64,000 nt of DNA from NCBI GenBank assembly GCA_017163975.1, contig JAFFSR010000240.1, forward strand, positions 62,001-126,000, read 5' to 3'. The translations under genes were made by a program, and so were the position numbers. The stretch is from Anastatus disparis. Taxonomy: Eukaryota > Arthropoda > Insecta > Hymenoptera > Eupelmidae. Shown here in pieces: positions 22,743 to 34,134 of this stretch (positions are counted from its first letter, which is position 1; the number at the start of each line of letters is the position of its first letter). The notes beneath the pieces were generated by a model. The model saw nothing but the letters and a program-made list of their open reading frames with translations, searched no databases and was not told the DNA's origin.

Positions 22743-25700
22743 CACACAGCATGTAATATTGCAGTGAAACTTTCACTGAAACATTGTGCTGAAATATTGT
22801 CACAAGATTGCAGCAATCTTGTCTTAACATAGCTAAGAGGTTTCATGAAACATTTTAGTGTGATATTGCTGCAAACTTGCTACAAGGTTACAGAAAATAA
22901 TTCAAGCAATATTGCAAGGAACCTTTCATGAAAGGTTGCAGCGAGATTTCTGCAAGGTTTTATAAAACATTTCATAAAATATTGCAAGAAACCTTTCATG
23001 AAAGGTTGCAGCGAGGTTTCTGCAAGAGTTTAGAAACATTTCATGAAATATTGCAAGAAAACATTCATGACATGTTTCAGCGAGGTTTCCAGCAAGATTT
23101 AAAAAACATTTCATAGAATATTGCAAGAAACCTTTCATGAAAGGTTGCAGCGAGGTTTCTGTAAGATTTTAGGAATATTTCATGAAATATTGCAAGAAAA
23201 CTTTCACGAAAGGTTGCAGCGAGGTTTTCAGCACGATTTAAAAATTATTTCATGGAATATTGCAAGGAACCTTTCATGAAAGGTTGCAGCAAGGTTTCTG
23301 CAAGATTTTAGAAATATTTCATGAAATTTCGCAAGAAACCTTTCATGAAAGATTGCAGCGAGGTTTCTGTAAGATTTTAGAAACATTTCATGAAATATTG
23401 CAAGAAAACTTTCACGAAAGGTTGCAGCGAGGTTTTCAGCACGATTTAGAAATTATTTCATGGAATATTGCAAGGAATTTTTCATGAAAGGTTGCAGCGA
23501 GGTTTCTGTAAGATTTTAGAAACATTTCATGAAATATTGCAAGAAAACTTTCACGAAAGGTTGCAGCGAGGTTTCTGCAAGATTTTAGAAACATTTCATG
23601 AAATATTGGACGAAAACTTTCACGACATGTTTCAGCGAGGTTTTCAGCAAAATTTAGAAAACATTTCATGGAATATTGCAAGGAACCTTTCATGGAAGGT
23701 TGTAGCAAGTTTTCTGCAAGATTTTAGAAATATTTCATGAAATATTGCAAGAAACCTTTTATGAAAGGTTGCATAGAGGTTTCCAGCAAAATTTAGAAAA
23801 CATTTTATGGAATGTTGCAAGGAATCTTTCATGAAAGGTTGCAGCAAGGTTTCTGCAAGATTTTAGAAATATTTCATGAAATTTCGCAAGAAACCTTTCA
23901 TGAAAGATTGCAGCGAGGTTTCTGTAAGATTTTAGAAACATTTCATGAAATATTGCAAGAAAACTTTCACGAAAGGTTGCAGCGAGGTTTTCAGCACGAT
24001 TTAAAAATTATTTCATGGAATATTGCAAGGAACCTTTCATGAAAGGTTGCAGCGAGGTTTCTGTAAGATTTTAGAAAAATTTCATGAAATATTGCAAGAA
24101 AACTTTCATGAAAGATTGCAGCGAGGTTTCTGTAAGATTTTAGAAACATTTCATGAAATATTGCAAGAAAACTTTCACGAAAGGTTGCAGCGACGTTTTC
24201 AGCACGATTTAAAAATTATTTCATGGAATATTGCAAGGAACCTTTCATGGAAGGTTGTAGCAAGTTTTCTGCAAGATTTTAGAAATATTTCATGAAATAT
24301 TGCAGCAAGATTTGGAGAACTTTTCATGGAATATTGCAAGAAACCTTTCATGAAAGATTGCAGCGAGGTTCGTGCAAGATTTTAGAAATATGTTATGAAA
24401 TATTGCAAAAAACCTTTCATGAAAGGTTTCAGTGAGGTTTCTAGCAAGATTTGGGGAACATTTTACGAAATATCGCAAGAGACCTTTGATGAAAGGTTGC
24501 AGCAAGTTTCGTGCAAGATTTTAGAAACATTTTACGAAATATTGGACGAAAACTTTCACGACATGTTTCAGCGAGGTTTTCAGCAAAATTTAGAAAACAT
24601 TTCATTGAATATTGCAAGGAACCTTTCATGGAAGGTTGTAGCAAGTTTTCTGTAAGATTTTAGAAACATTTCATGAAATATTGCAAGAAAACTTTCACGA
24701 AAGGTTGCAGCGAGGTTTTCAGCACGATTTAAAAATTATTTCATGGAATATTGCAAGGAACCTTTCATGAAAGGTTGCAGCAAGGTTTCTGCAAGATTTT
24801 AGAAATATTTCATGAAATTTCGCAAGAAACCTTTCATGAAAGATTGCAGCGAGGTTTCTGTAAGATTTTAGAAACATTTCATGAAATATTGCAAGAAAAC
24901 TTTCACGAAAGGTTGCAGCGAGGTTTTCAGCACGATTTAAAAATTATTTCATGGAATATTGCAAGGAACCTTTCATGAAAGGTTGCAGCGAGGTTTCTGT
25001 AAGATTTTAGAGATATTTCATGAAATATTGCAAGAAAACTTTCACGAAAGGTTGCAGCGAGGTTTCTGCAAGATTTTAGAAACATTTCATGAAATATTGG
25101 ACGAAAACTTTCACGACATGTTTCAGCGAGGTTTTCAGCAAAATTTAGAAAACATTTCATGGAATATTGCAAGGAACCTTTCATGGAAGGTTGTAGCAAG
25201 TTTTCTGCAAGATTTTAGAAATATTTCATGAAATATTGCAGCAAGATTTGGGGAACTTTTCATGGAATATTGCAAGAAACCTTTCATGAAAGATTGCAGC
25301 GAGGTTCGTGCAAGATTTTAGAAACATGTTATGAAATATTGCAAAAAACCTTTCATGAAAGGTTTCAGTGAGGTTTCTAGCAAGATTTGGGGAACATTTT
25401 ACGAAATATCGCAAGAGACCTTTGATGAAAGGTTGCAGCAAGTTTCGTGCAAGATTTTAGAAACATTTTACGAAATATTGCAAGATACCTTTTATGAAAG
25501 GTTTCAACGAGGTTTCCAGCAAAATTTGATGAATATTTTATGAAATATTACGAGGTATCTTTTGTTAAAAGTTGCAGTAAGATTTCTGCAAGGTTTTTGA
25601 CAAGATTTCTAAGATATCACAAAAAATATTGCTATGTACATTTCGCCAATGGTTATTACCATATTTTTGGCAATCTTTATAAAATATTCCAGAAAAGCGT

Positions 25701-26886
25701 TTCACAAAAAGTATCAGCAAAGTTTCATGAATAATTTCAAAATGAAATTGCAGCAAACCTTTCATAAACAGTTTCAGCAATTATTCCGCAAGTTTTTATA
25801 AAAGATTCTAAGAGCAGTCCAGATTCGCTGTTCTTGCCTTATATTTGGTTTCCTGTTATTTACTCAAGTATTTATTGCTGTAGTTGTATTGTAAACGGAA
25901 AGTTGAGCGCAATATGTATGCTATTATTATAAATATTTATGCGTAGGGTAAAAAAATCCATCTAATTGTTATTGAAAAAAGTAAAGAACGCATAAATATT
26001 AGAAACAAAACCTTTTATTTCAATATTCTCTACTTTTCTCAAAAACGATGCTGAGGAATTTTTTCTTCTTGTGCACAAATATTGATAATAATACTATTGC
26101 GCTCAACTAGTAATTTATAGATACAACGATTGATACTTAAGCAAATAAGAAAAACTTTATCACACAAGGACAGAAAATCCTGCCTACTATTAAATATTAC
26201 TGCAGCAAGCTTTTGGCAAGATTTAAGAAATATTTTACAAAATATTGCAGGAAACCATACGGAAAGGTATGAGTGTTGTTCGCGGCAAAATTTGGGAAAA
26301 ATTTCATGAAATATTACGAGAAACCTTTCATGAAAGATTGCTGCAAGGTTTCTTGAAATGTTGCTGTGAGGTTTTCATGAAAGGTTGCTGCGAGGTTTTT
26401 AGAAATATTTCAACCGGGTTCTAGCGCGGACATATAAATGTTGCTGCAATATCTCATAAAAGGTTGCTACGAGGTTTTCTGCAAGGTTACGGAGAGATTT
26501 TCTGAAAAATTGCTGTGTGGTTGCTTGAAATGTTTTTGCTATTTTTCCCGCAAGATTCCTGTGAGGTTTCTTGAAATGTTTCTGTTACATTTCCTGAAAG
26601 ATTGCTGCGAGGTTTCCTGCAAGGTTGCGGCGAGGTGTTCTAAAAGATTGCTGCAAGGTTTCTTGAAATGTTTCTGTTACATTTCCTGAAATATTGCTGT
26701 GAGGTTTTCATGAAAGGTTGCTGCGAGGTTTTCTGAAAGATTGCTGCGAGGTTTTTAGAAATATTTCAACCGGGTTCTTGCGCGGACATATAAATGTTGC
26801 TGCAATCTTTCATGAAAGGTTGCTGCGAAGTTTCGAAACTTTCATAAAACCTTGCAGCAACCTTGCAGCAATCTTTCATGCTGTGT
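22743..26886. repeat. 69-bp-period satellite bounded by inverted termini
   Basis: About 4.1 kb of tandem copies of a 69-bp unit built on TTTCATGAAAGGTTGCAGCG, AGGTTTCTGCAAGATTTTAG and AAACATTTCATGAAATATTG. The left end is ACACAGCATG (22744-22753) and the right end its inverse CATGCTGTGT (26877-26886). Higher-order duplications are visible: 24290-24505 recurs at 25226-25441 (936 bp), and about 23508-23750 recurs at about 25005-25240. After 26200 the units become degenerate. Since 69 is a multiple of three, open frames of up to 90 codons exist on both strands; they are by-products of the repeat. Confidence 0.9.
25808..26193. mobile_element. TTAA-type foldback MITE, copy 1
   Basis: The ends match AAGAGCAGTCC...GATTCGCTGTTCTTG and its inverted counterpart. 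The right flank is TTAA; the left has decayed to CTAA. Imperfect arms of about 180 bp are built on AAAAGTAAAGAACGC. It interrupts the 69-bp satellite. The same family occurs at 37751 and 61062. Confidence 0.75.
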
Positions 26887-26899
26887 CGGTAGTTATTAC

Positions 26900-27828
26900 A
26901 TGAAAAATTCACTAGACACAAACAAAAACTTCAGTTTCAACTGGCCATCGAGTTTTTTGTATTAAAATTATAATTTCATTCTAATTTTTTATACAAAAAA
27001 TACATAAATTGAAAATGATTTTTGAATTTCCTATCTAGCATGTCAATTTTACATAACCTATACTTTCGGGGTATGAATGTAAACTGACTTCGGAAATTAT
27101 ATAAATTATTTTAAGAAGTATGATACTTACTTTCAAATCTTTCTATGAAGTTTTCTAAATTCCACATAGAAAGTAAATTTCTTGTAAAGTCGTCCATAAT
27201 AAATATAGCTTCCTTCACAAGATGACAATTCACTTTTTTTTGTCAGTAAATTTAACGTTTTTCGCGATTGGTAAAAATAATCGAAAACTTAAGTTAAATC
27301 AACTTAAGACATCAGTGGCTATAACTGAGGAAGCGCCCTCTGATCGTTACTGAATTTCCTTAAGTAAACACAACGGTTCTTTTTTCTCTGTGTAGTGCGA
27401 GAACCTGGGGTAAATTAGTCTGAAGTTTCGGTCGTCCAGATCCGTTCAGACACTTTGTCGGAAAAATTTTTTTTACTTAAACTACTTTAAAACACCTTAA
27501 ATATCATTGTAAACACTAGAAATGACAGTAAAAAATTTTTGAGCCACTTCGTAGTCCAAGTATAATAAAATGTTACTACCTAGATTTATTAAAAAATAAT
27601 TAAAGTGCGAGATCACGAATCTTATTAATATAACCAACTGGAAATCATCAAAATTCTTTATTAACATTAAATTCAATATTGGGAAAAATTTTGGCCAGTT
27701 GCTATCACCGCAAGGTCATCAAAGAGGCCAGAGTTAAATTTTTTTACACTGTTATAATTTTAATACAATTTTCTTCATCCACTGTTAATAGCTCTGTTTT
27801 ATAAAGACAATTCTCGTGTATTTTGCGT
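26900..27828. other. Non-coding AT-rich stretch
   Basis: No gene, RNA or paired terminal repeat was recognised between the satellite and the Ulp1-like relic. Confidence 0.45.
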
Positions 27829-28482
27829 TTATATATACTTAATTTGTCTGTAACAGTTCTGTTTTTCAGAAAAATACACACATATTTCATCTACGTTTTC
27901 AGATCTCAACAGTAATTCATGTGCTATTCGTTTTATGTACGCTACTGGATCGAAGTTCATGTTCATTTTTGCTCTAGTTCCCAAATACTTCATGTAGTAA
28001 ATTATATATAATCCACGACTATATCCATCTTATTTAGGTTGAAAAGATCTTTCATTTCTTGTTTCAATATGCTAATCCATTTGTCTTAATCTGTAGAAAC
28101 ATGATGATTCTTTACAGGATGAAGTGAAATGATGAAAGACTTCTAGTATTCATTAATCATCATTGTTTTGATTTTGTTCATAGGGATCAAGAAGTATTAA
28201 AGTTTTTTTAGTATTAACTATAAGTACTTTTCAATGGTATAGATATGAATAAGGAAGAAACAAATTTTCTGGTAATGATTTACGTATTTTGCAAATCTTT
28301 CTCTGTTTATCAATTCGCTTTAAACTATCATTCCCTAAAATCATAGCAGTATCATCTGGTGTTACAAATTTTACTCTTCTCTACTCATCTATGTGTGAGG
28401 TAACAAAGGAATCTATCATGATCCCATCAATTCAGTTTTCATTATAAAATCTATAAAATTCTTTGACTGTCAAATCAAATTC
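27829..28482 (-). pseudogene. Ulp1/C48-type cysteine protease relic
   Basis: On the minus strand one frame from 28482 reads IDGIMIDSFVTSHIDE, FVTPDDTAMILGND, LPENLFLPYSYLYH, a TGA, then KVLIVNTKKTLILLDPYE. This is the IIDSF...HW.LLV...LLDPY pattern of Ulp1-like proteases, with the His retained and the following Trp codon turned into a stop. After a frameshift comes DGYSRGLYIIYYMKYLGTRA, where the expected nucleophile Cys (before Gly) is Arg, and then DPVAYIKRIAHELLLRSENV. With at least three stops, a frameshift and a lost nucleophile it cannot be an active protease. Such genes often travel in DNA transposons; no element ends were found here. Confidence 0.7.
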
Positions 28483-28745
28483 ACTAATGGCTAGTCATTT
28501 TTTTTTGGAATACCACTCAATTAACTATGAATGTGATTTAGACTTATGATAATAGTCTATTTTCTTAGGAGGCAGACGTAAACATTCGCCGCTCGATATA
28601 TGGTGGTGGTGCGGTCAGGTGAGAGAAATATATAAAATATTTTTTATACATCGATTTACAATTTACCCAGACAATAATATACTTGTAATGTTGTCAAAGG
28701 CACTAGCCATATGTCGGCTTTACCGTATTTTTCCTACTAAAAAAA

Positions 28746-28935
28746 TGATATGAGATCTCACGTGAGCTCTCACGATCGGAAATGAAACGAGATCTCGTAT
28801 AAGAACTCACATGAGATCTCACGTGGAATCTCATGTGGCAAAAAATTTCATTTTTCTCGACACCCGATCTCATGTGCCTAAAAATATTATTTCTCAACAT
28901 CGAATCTCACATGAGATCTCATGTGAGATATCATA
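28746..28935. repeat. ATGAGATCTCACGTG palindromic repeats
   Basis: About ten spaced variants of ATGAGATCTCACGTG / ACGAGATCTC lie in 190 bp. Each core (GAGATCTC) is palindromic. Function unknown. Confidence 0.65.
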
Positions 28936-29011
28936 AACATATAAATATATAATTTTTAAATTCTTCGAAATGATGAAAATATAAGTCTCGGTCGTGCCTA
29001 GAGTGAACTAA

Positions 29012-29370
29012 CTAGGAGAGCATTTGACCTCCGGGAAACGGATTTGGCTAAAACTGCAGGATGTGATTTTTTGATTAAAAAAAAAGAACCCGTGATTTTT
29101 CTTTTGTGCTAATAGGCCCTATAGACGGAGATATAAATATTTCTTCGAAAATGTATTGAAAAAAAGTCTTTATAAAAACTTGAATAACTAAACAACTAAA
29201 ACTCTTACGGAAAATTGTATATAAAAAGAGAGAGTACAGGTTAAAAACTTTAATTTAAGCTTTGTTGCATTAAAAAATCTCATATGGTTCAAAAGTTACA
29301 GGCGATTAAAAAATGCTAATGAAATCCTTCTTAAAAAAATGATGAGCCGCCATGTTGAAGCATCTAAAGC
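29012..29370 (+). repeat. Diverged copy of the CTAGGAGAG MITE family
   Basis: It begins TAA then CTAGGAGAGCATTTGACC and ACGGATTTGGCTAAAACT, matching the terminus of the element at 34412-35075. The opposite end is not clear, so the right limit is approximate. Confidence 0.5.
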
Positions 29371-29701
29371 TTGAATCCTGATTGGTCGATATAAAATTAG
29401 GCGCTAAAATTTAAATTTTAAGAATCTACTATGTATTACTATGTATAAAACATATGTACGAATCTATAGTTTTATGACACAATATATACATATGTACTTT
29501 CTGTTGATATATTGCGATATGATTGGTTCATTTTTTTGTATTATATGTGATTGGTTGATCCTGATTTGCTATAGGTAAGATCGTTACATTACCAGAATAT
29601 TTGATTTTAAAGAAATAACGAGCATATGGAAGCAATTGCGTCTCACATAATCACATAGCTCCAAAAATTATTCCGTTGGCATCCAGTGATAAAAGGATTT
29701 A
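29370..29701 (+). promoter_or_regulatory. Putative promoter and 5' UTR exon of the RPA-like gene
   Basis: Three TGATTGGT-type inverted CCAAT boxes lie at about 29380, 29520 and 29550. A GT donor (GGATTTAG then GTAAGTAATT) at 29702 can splice to the AG acceptor at 30280-30281, just before the ATG exon. This is inferred from sequence only. Confidence 0.45.
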
Positions 29702-30287
29702 GGTAAGTAATTGATTTATTATATTAAAAAAAGTATTGTTTAAAAATGTACAATATGTACATATTTTTCATTACTAAAATTATTTAAAAAATAAATAAAA
29801 ATTAGTAAAAAAAATTAAATTTTGAGGTTAGAAAATTTTTATTTTCTGTTTGTTGATTAGATTATAGATTAGATATAAAAATTATTATTATTAAAATAAA
29901 AAAAATAGTCTTTGAAATTGACATATTATAGATTTTTTATTATTTTAAAAATTAGTCAAAAATAAAGTTTATAGCCAAATTAAGTTTTTGGTTAAGAAAT
30001 TTTTATTTTTATTTTAGTATTAGTATTAGAGAATTAGATTAGATTTTATAATTATTATTTTAATAATAATAAAAATAGTAAATTTTTATAGATATTAAAA
30101 ATTAGTCAAAAATAAAGTTTGTAGCCAAATTAAGTTTTGCGGTTAAGAAATTTTTATTTTAGTATATTAAATTAGATTTAATAATTATTATTATAGCAAT
30201 ATAAAAATAGTACTTTTTTATTTATATAAATTAATTTATTAACATTTTTAATTGTTATAGATTATAGATAGTTTGTTACAGCCCATT

Positions 30288-31612
30288 ATGAATCAAGAGT
30301 TGTCTTGTATGAATCAAGAGTCGAATGTAATAACTAAAATGGAGGCGTTTGATGGAAATCATTTGCAATTGGAATTATCTACAGATGAAGTTTTAGATGA
30401 ATTGATTGATAAGGATTCTTCTGTGTAAGTAATGAATTTTTTATTATGTATATAATAATATAATAATATTAAATATTATTATTATAATATTGTTTATAAA
30501 AGAATTTGATATTATAAGATTTTATATGTTTATAAAAAAGATTATATTCTTATCTTAGTAAGAAAATAATTCAAATTTTTTGACTATAAATTATAATTTT
30601 AAATTTGTACACTATTATTCAAAGTAAATTATTTCTATTTTATAGTGAAGTAGTAGGGTACGTAAGCCAAATTTTTAGACCGCAGGAAGTTGGTCAGTCA
30701 AAAAAATACCATCTATTCAAATTCATTCTCGCTACATCTGGAATAAAAAAAATAACTTGCCTTATTTGGGGTTTGGAATTAATTGACAAATTTCAAAGTG
30801 AAATAACTTCACATAGGGTCAGTAATTTTTAAATTAATTACAAATATATATATATAAATATTTTGTATTTGTAGTAAATGTTATATATTAAATGAATATT
30901 ATTTTAGATATTGCACATTGATGGTGCTCATTGTAAAGCCACAATTTTAAATTCGGCGAAAATTGCTGATAATTTCGTACCATACGAGCTTATTATTCAA
31001 AAAACCTCAGTTGTCGAGTATTTAGGTGTTTATGGCTTACGTGCTGTCCAACAGGCTGATCCAATAGGTACGACTTTTGAAAACATACATCACTTAAATG
31101 GAACAATAAGTAAGTTTGAAAATTTTTATTCTTAAAACTATACTTTTTCTATTAAAGATTTCAAAGTTTATTTATTAACTTTTCATTTTTTATTTTCAGT
31201 AATTAAAGGATTCATAAAAATGAAGTTTGTGGCTATTACCAATCGTTTTGATAATGCTACTTACGGTTCTGGATCAATAACAGATGGTGAGAAGAAAATT
31301 AATGTTAATGTCACTAATTACTCTCCGATTAATATTGAAAAGGGACTGCTGTTATTGTTACAGGAGAAATCAACGATAAAAGTAATATTTTTTTAGTATT
31401 TTAGTAGTATTACATATAATATAATAAAATTTTTATTAAAATAATATATTAAAAATATCATTTTATTTTCAGATGGGTTTCTTTCTCTTACGTGTCTGGA
31501 TAGTTCCAAAATCAAAGTCGACGAAGAAGTTCAAACTCAACTTACAAATATTGAATTAATGAGAGCAGTGAGAAGTCCAAAAGAGTACATTCTATTGATT
31601 AAAGTTAATTAA
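30288..31612 (+). pseudogene. RPA70-like OB-fold gene, five coding exons, one frameshift
   Basis: Exons 30288-30424, 30646-30817, 30908-31109, 31200-31381 and 31473-31612 have proper GT/AG borders. The first three junctions keep phase. The sum is 833 nt, so one base is missing, and the break lies in exon 4 after NIEKG (about 31344). Downstream the other frame reads AVIVTGEINDK and, across the last junction, GFLSLTCLDSSKIKVDEEVQ. This VTGEI...FLSLT pattern, with the earlier VGYVSQIFRP and ITCLIWG, resembles the single-strand-DNA-binding OB folds of RPA large-subunit-like proteins. It could be a recently disabled gene or an assembly error in an intact one. RPA-like genes are also carried by some Helitrons, but no Helitron ends enclose this one. 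Confidence 0.6.
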
Positions 31613-31925
31613 AATTATTTATATAATTTAAGTAATAAAAGGTAAATTTTAAAGTTTAAAAAAAAAAATGAATCTGGAAATGTTCAAGTAAATGATTGGA
31701 AAAAACTATTAAAATTTTCGTTTAAATTCAATTCAAATTTAGTAAACTTTGATTTTCTTTTTGTTTATGGTTCAATTGGTTTTCTTACTTTTAACTTAAA
31801 CTCATTTTTGTTTAATATTATTCGTCATAATAGAAATTAAAAAAAGAGTACATTGAATAAAATTTATTGAATTCTATTGAATAAAAAAAGTTTTTTCCAA
31901 TCATTTATATAATTTAAGGGCCTGC

Positions 31926-31982
31926 AAACGAAAAGAACTTATAGCCCATCTAAATAACATTAGCTATAAGCCCTTTTCGTTT
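31926..31982. repeat. Short hairpin repeat
   Basis: AAACGAAAAG...CTTATAGC pairs with GCTATAAG...CTTTTCGTTT around an 18-nt loop. It may be a tiny foldback element. It lies in the non-coding stretch downstream of the RPA-like gene. Confidence 0.5.
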
Positions 31983-32009
31983 TAGCTGAATGTATCATTA
32001 TTTTTAAAG

Positions 32010-32605
32010 TGAATAATTGTATTAAAATCAGTATTGATATTTAAATGCGGATTAGTATTTAGATAGATAATTTATTTCTAATTTCTAATGAGTAAAAAAT
32101 GTTAAAAATTAAAAATGTTGCATATATTGAGATTTAAATGCTTTTAGGTATTTAAGAAAGTCAAATAATTTTAATTTTTTATTAGTTTAAAAAATTTAGT
32201 TTGATAATAATAGTTGTTTTTTGAAAGTCAATAAGATTATTTTATTTTATTGATAATAGACCAAATGTATTGACTTTACGTATTCTTTAAGATTTAACAT
32301 CATATAAAAGATTATTAAATGATTTAGCTAAACGTATTAATGCTTTTAAAGTGTGTTTAGTTGTATTCAAATCAGTATGATATTTAAATATGGATAAGTA
32401 TTTAGATAATTTATTTCTAATTTCCAATAAGGGTAAAAAATGTTGAAAAATTTAAAAAGTTGCATATTTTAGATTTAAATGCTTTTAGGTATTTAAAATA
32501 CTCAAATCTTATAAATATTCTATTTTTTTAGTAAAAAAAAGTCAAATATAATGTTGAAGCATAAGTTTTATAGTTCAAAAAAATTTAGTTTGATAATGAT
32601 AGCGC
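32010..32605 (+). repeat. Tandem duplication, ~340-bp unit
   Basis: 32010-32215 and 32350-32605 share blocks such as AGATTTAAATGCTTTTAGGT and ATTTATTTCTAATTTC with scattered differences. Non-coding. Confidence 0.65.
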
Positions 32606-32618
32606 TTATGGCAATAAT

Positions 32619-32702
32619 CCCACACAGCATGAAAGGTTGCTGCTAGGTTTTAGTAATGATAATTTCATTACTGAAACCTTGCAACAACTTTTCATGCTGT
32701 TT
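32619..32702. mobile_element. 84-bp palindrome with the termini of the 69-bp satellite
   Basis: It starts CCCACACAGCATGAAAGGTT and ends ACTTTTCATGCTGT, an almost perfect inverted repeat. Its termini equal those bounding 22743-26886, and its arms (GAAAGGTTGCTGC) are the satellite's core. It looks like a minimal, unexpanded member of the same family. Confidence 0.7.
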
Positions 32703-33049
32703 AGAATATTGTATTAGTATGCAATGATGCATTTTCTATGTATTTTATAAATAAAAAATATGACATATTATTTTTAAATGCTTAAATTTAAGAAATTAAA
32801 TTGTTATACTTATTATATGTAACTTATAATGATGATATGTGTGAATAAAAAAACTTGTAATTTTTGATAATGAGAGATTTTTTAACTATAACTATTGGTA
32901 GTAAATAAATTGAAATAGACAAATGAATTAATGCTTTTTTTAATTAAAAAACCTTTTATTGCAAAAAAAATTTATAAATTTTAATTTTTTATTATTAAAA
33001 TAATAATATTTGATTCACTAATATAATTATAACTGGTAATTAAATTAAT

Positions 33050-34130
33050 AAACAATTAATATTTAAAATTCCTTGAAAATTTGAAAACAAACCGACTTGA
33101 TAAAATAAAATCAAATTCTTTATAAGCAACATCAGTCTCACAGCATTTCAAAATCTCCTCCTGTATTTGATTTCTCATTTTCTTAACCTTCTTCACTAGC
33201 TTTATTTTCATCTGATATTTGATTTTTATCTTCTTTTTTTGATTTTCTTGCTGATGGAGAATCAGGTTTTGAAGCTTCTGATGAAGATTCTGATTTTTCT
33301 TCCCTGTAATTATTTTAAATAAAAATAAAATCAATTAATAACATTATTATACCAATACATTGCAAAATATTAAATAATCATAAAATAAAATTTGTTGAAA
33401 ATTAACTTACGAATGAGAATTGCCACCATCTTCAACATCAGAATCTTTATTTTTCTTTTCTCTTTTTTTAGTGACTTTTTATCACTAGGTACTGGACCAT
33501 GATACGTGTACTGAAACCAAAATTTCAAATATTAGTAGAAAAATCAGAAAATAAAATTATAAAATTAAAATTTTATTTATAAATAAAACTGTTATTTACT
33601 TCATACAATTGGTGATTAAAAAATTCCTTAATTTGAAAACAAAATGACTTGGTAACATAAAATCAAATTCTTTATAAGCAACATTAGTCTCATAGCATTT
33701 CAAAATTTTCCCCAGTATTTGAGCATTTGATTTCTCACTTTCTGAACCTTATTCAATAGCTTTATTTTAATCTGATATTTGATTTTTATCTTCTTTTTCT
33801 GATTTTCTTGCTGATGGAGAATCAGGTTTTGAAGCTTCTGATGAAGATTCTGATTTTTCTTCCCTGTAATTATTTTAAATAAAAATAAAATCAATTAATA
33901 ACATTATTATACCAATACATTGCAAAATATTAAATAATCATAAAATAAAATTTGTTGAAAATTAACTTACGAATGAGAATTGCCACCATCTTCAACATCA
34001 GAATCTTTATTTTTCTTTCTCTTTTTTTTTAGTGACTTTTTATCACTAGGTACTGGACCATGATACGTGTACTGAAACCAAAATTTCAAATATTAGTAGA
34101 AAAATCAGAAAATAAAATTATAAAATTAAA
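33050..34130 (-). pseudogene. SEC62: Sec62 C-terminal exons, tandemly duplicated
   Basis: Two copies offset by about 560 bp (about 33050-33590 and 33610-34130). On the minus strand each has an exon reading YTYHGPVPSDKKS, then a Lys-rich run and DSDVEDGGNSH, a GT donor, a short intron and an exon reading EEKSESSSEASKPDSPSARK. This corresponds to the cytosolic tail of Sec62 after the second membrane segment (human Sec62 has YTHEYKGPKADLKK there). The duplication includes the intron, so it arose in DNA. The exon joining it to the membrane segments appears deleted. Confidence 0.75.
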
Positions 34131-34134
34131 ATAT

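Noticed and set aside
22926..25441. Many 60-90-codon frames with repeated HERLQRGF or FHEMFLKSC
   Set aside because: Products of the 69-bp satellite read in frame on either strand, not genes.
22743..26886. CRISPR-like array
   Set aside because: Units are contiguous with no unique spacers, and the DNA is clearly eukaryotic.
33056..33894. Repeated Lys/Gln-rich frames (MILFLFKIITGKKNQNLHQK)
   Set aside because: They read through an intron and an out-of-frame Sec62 tail exon. The Sec62 frame explains the DNA better.
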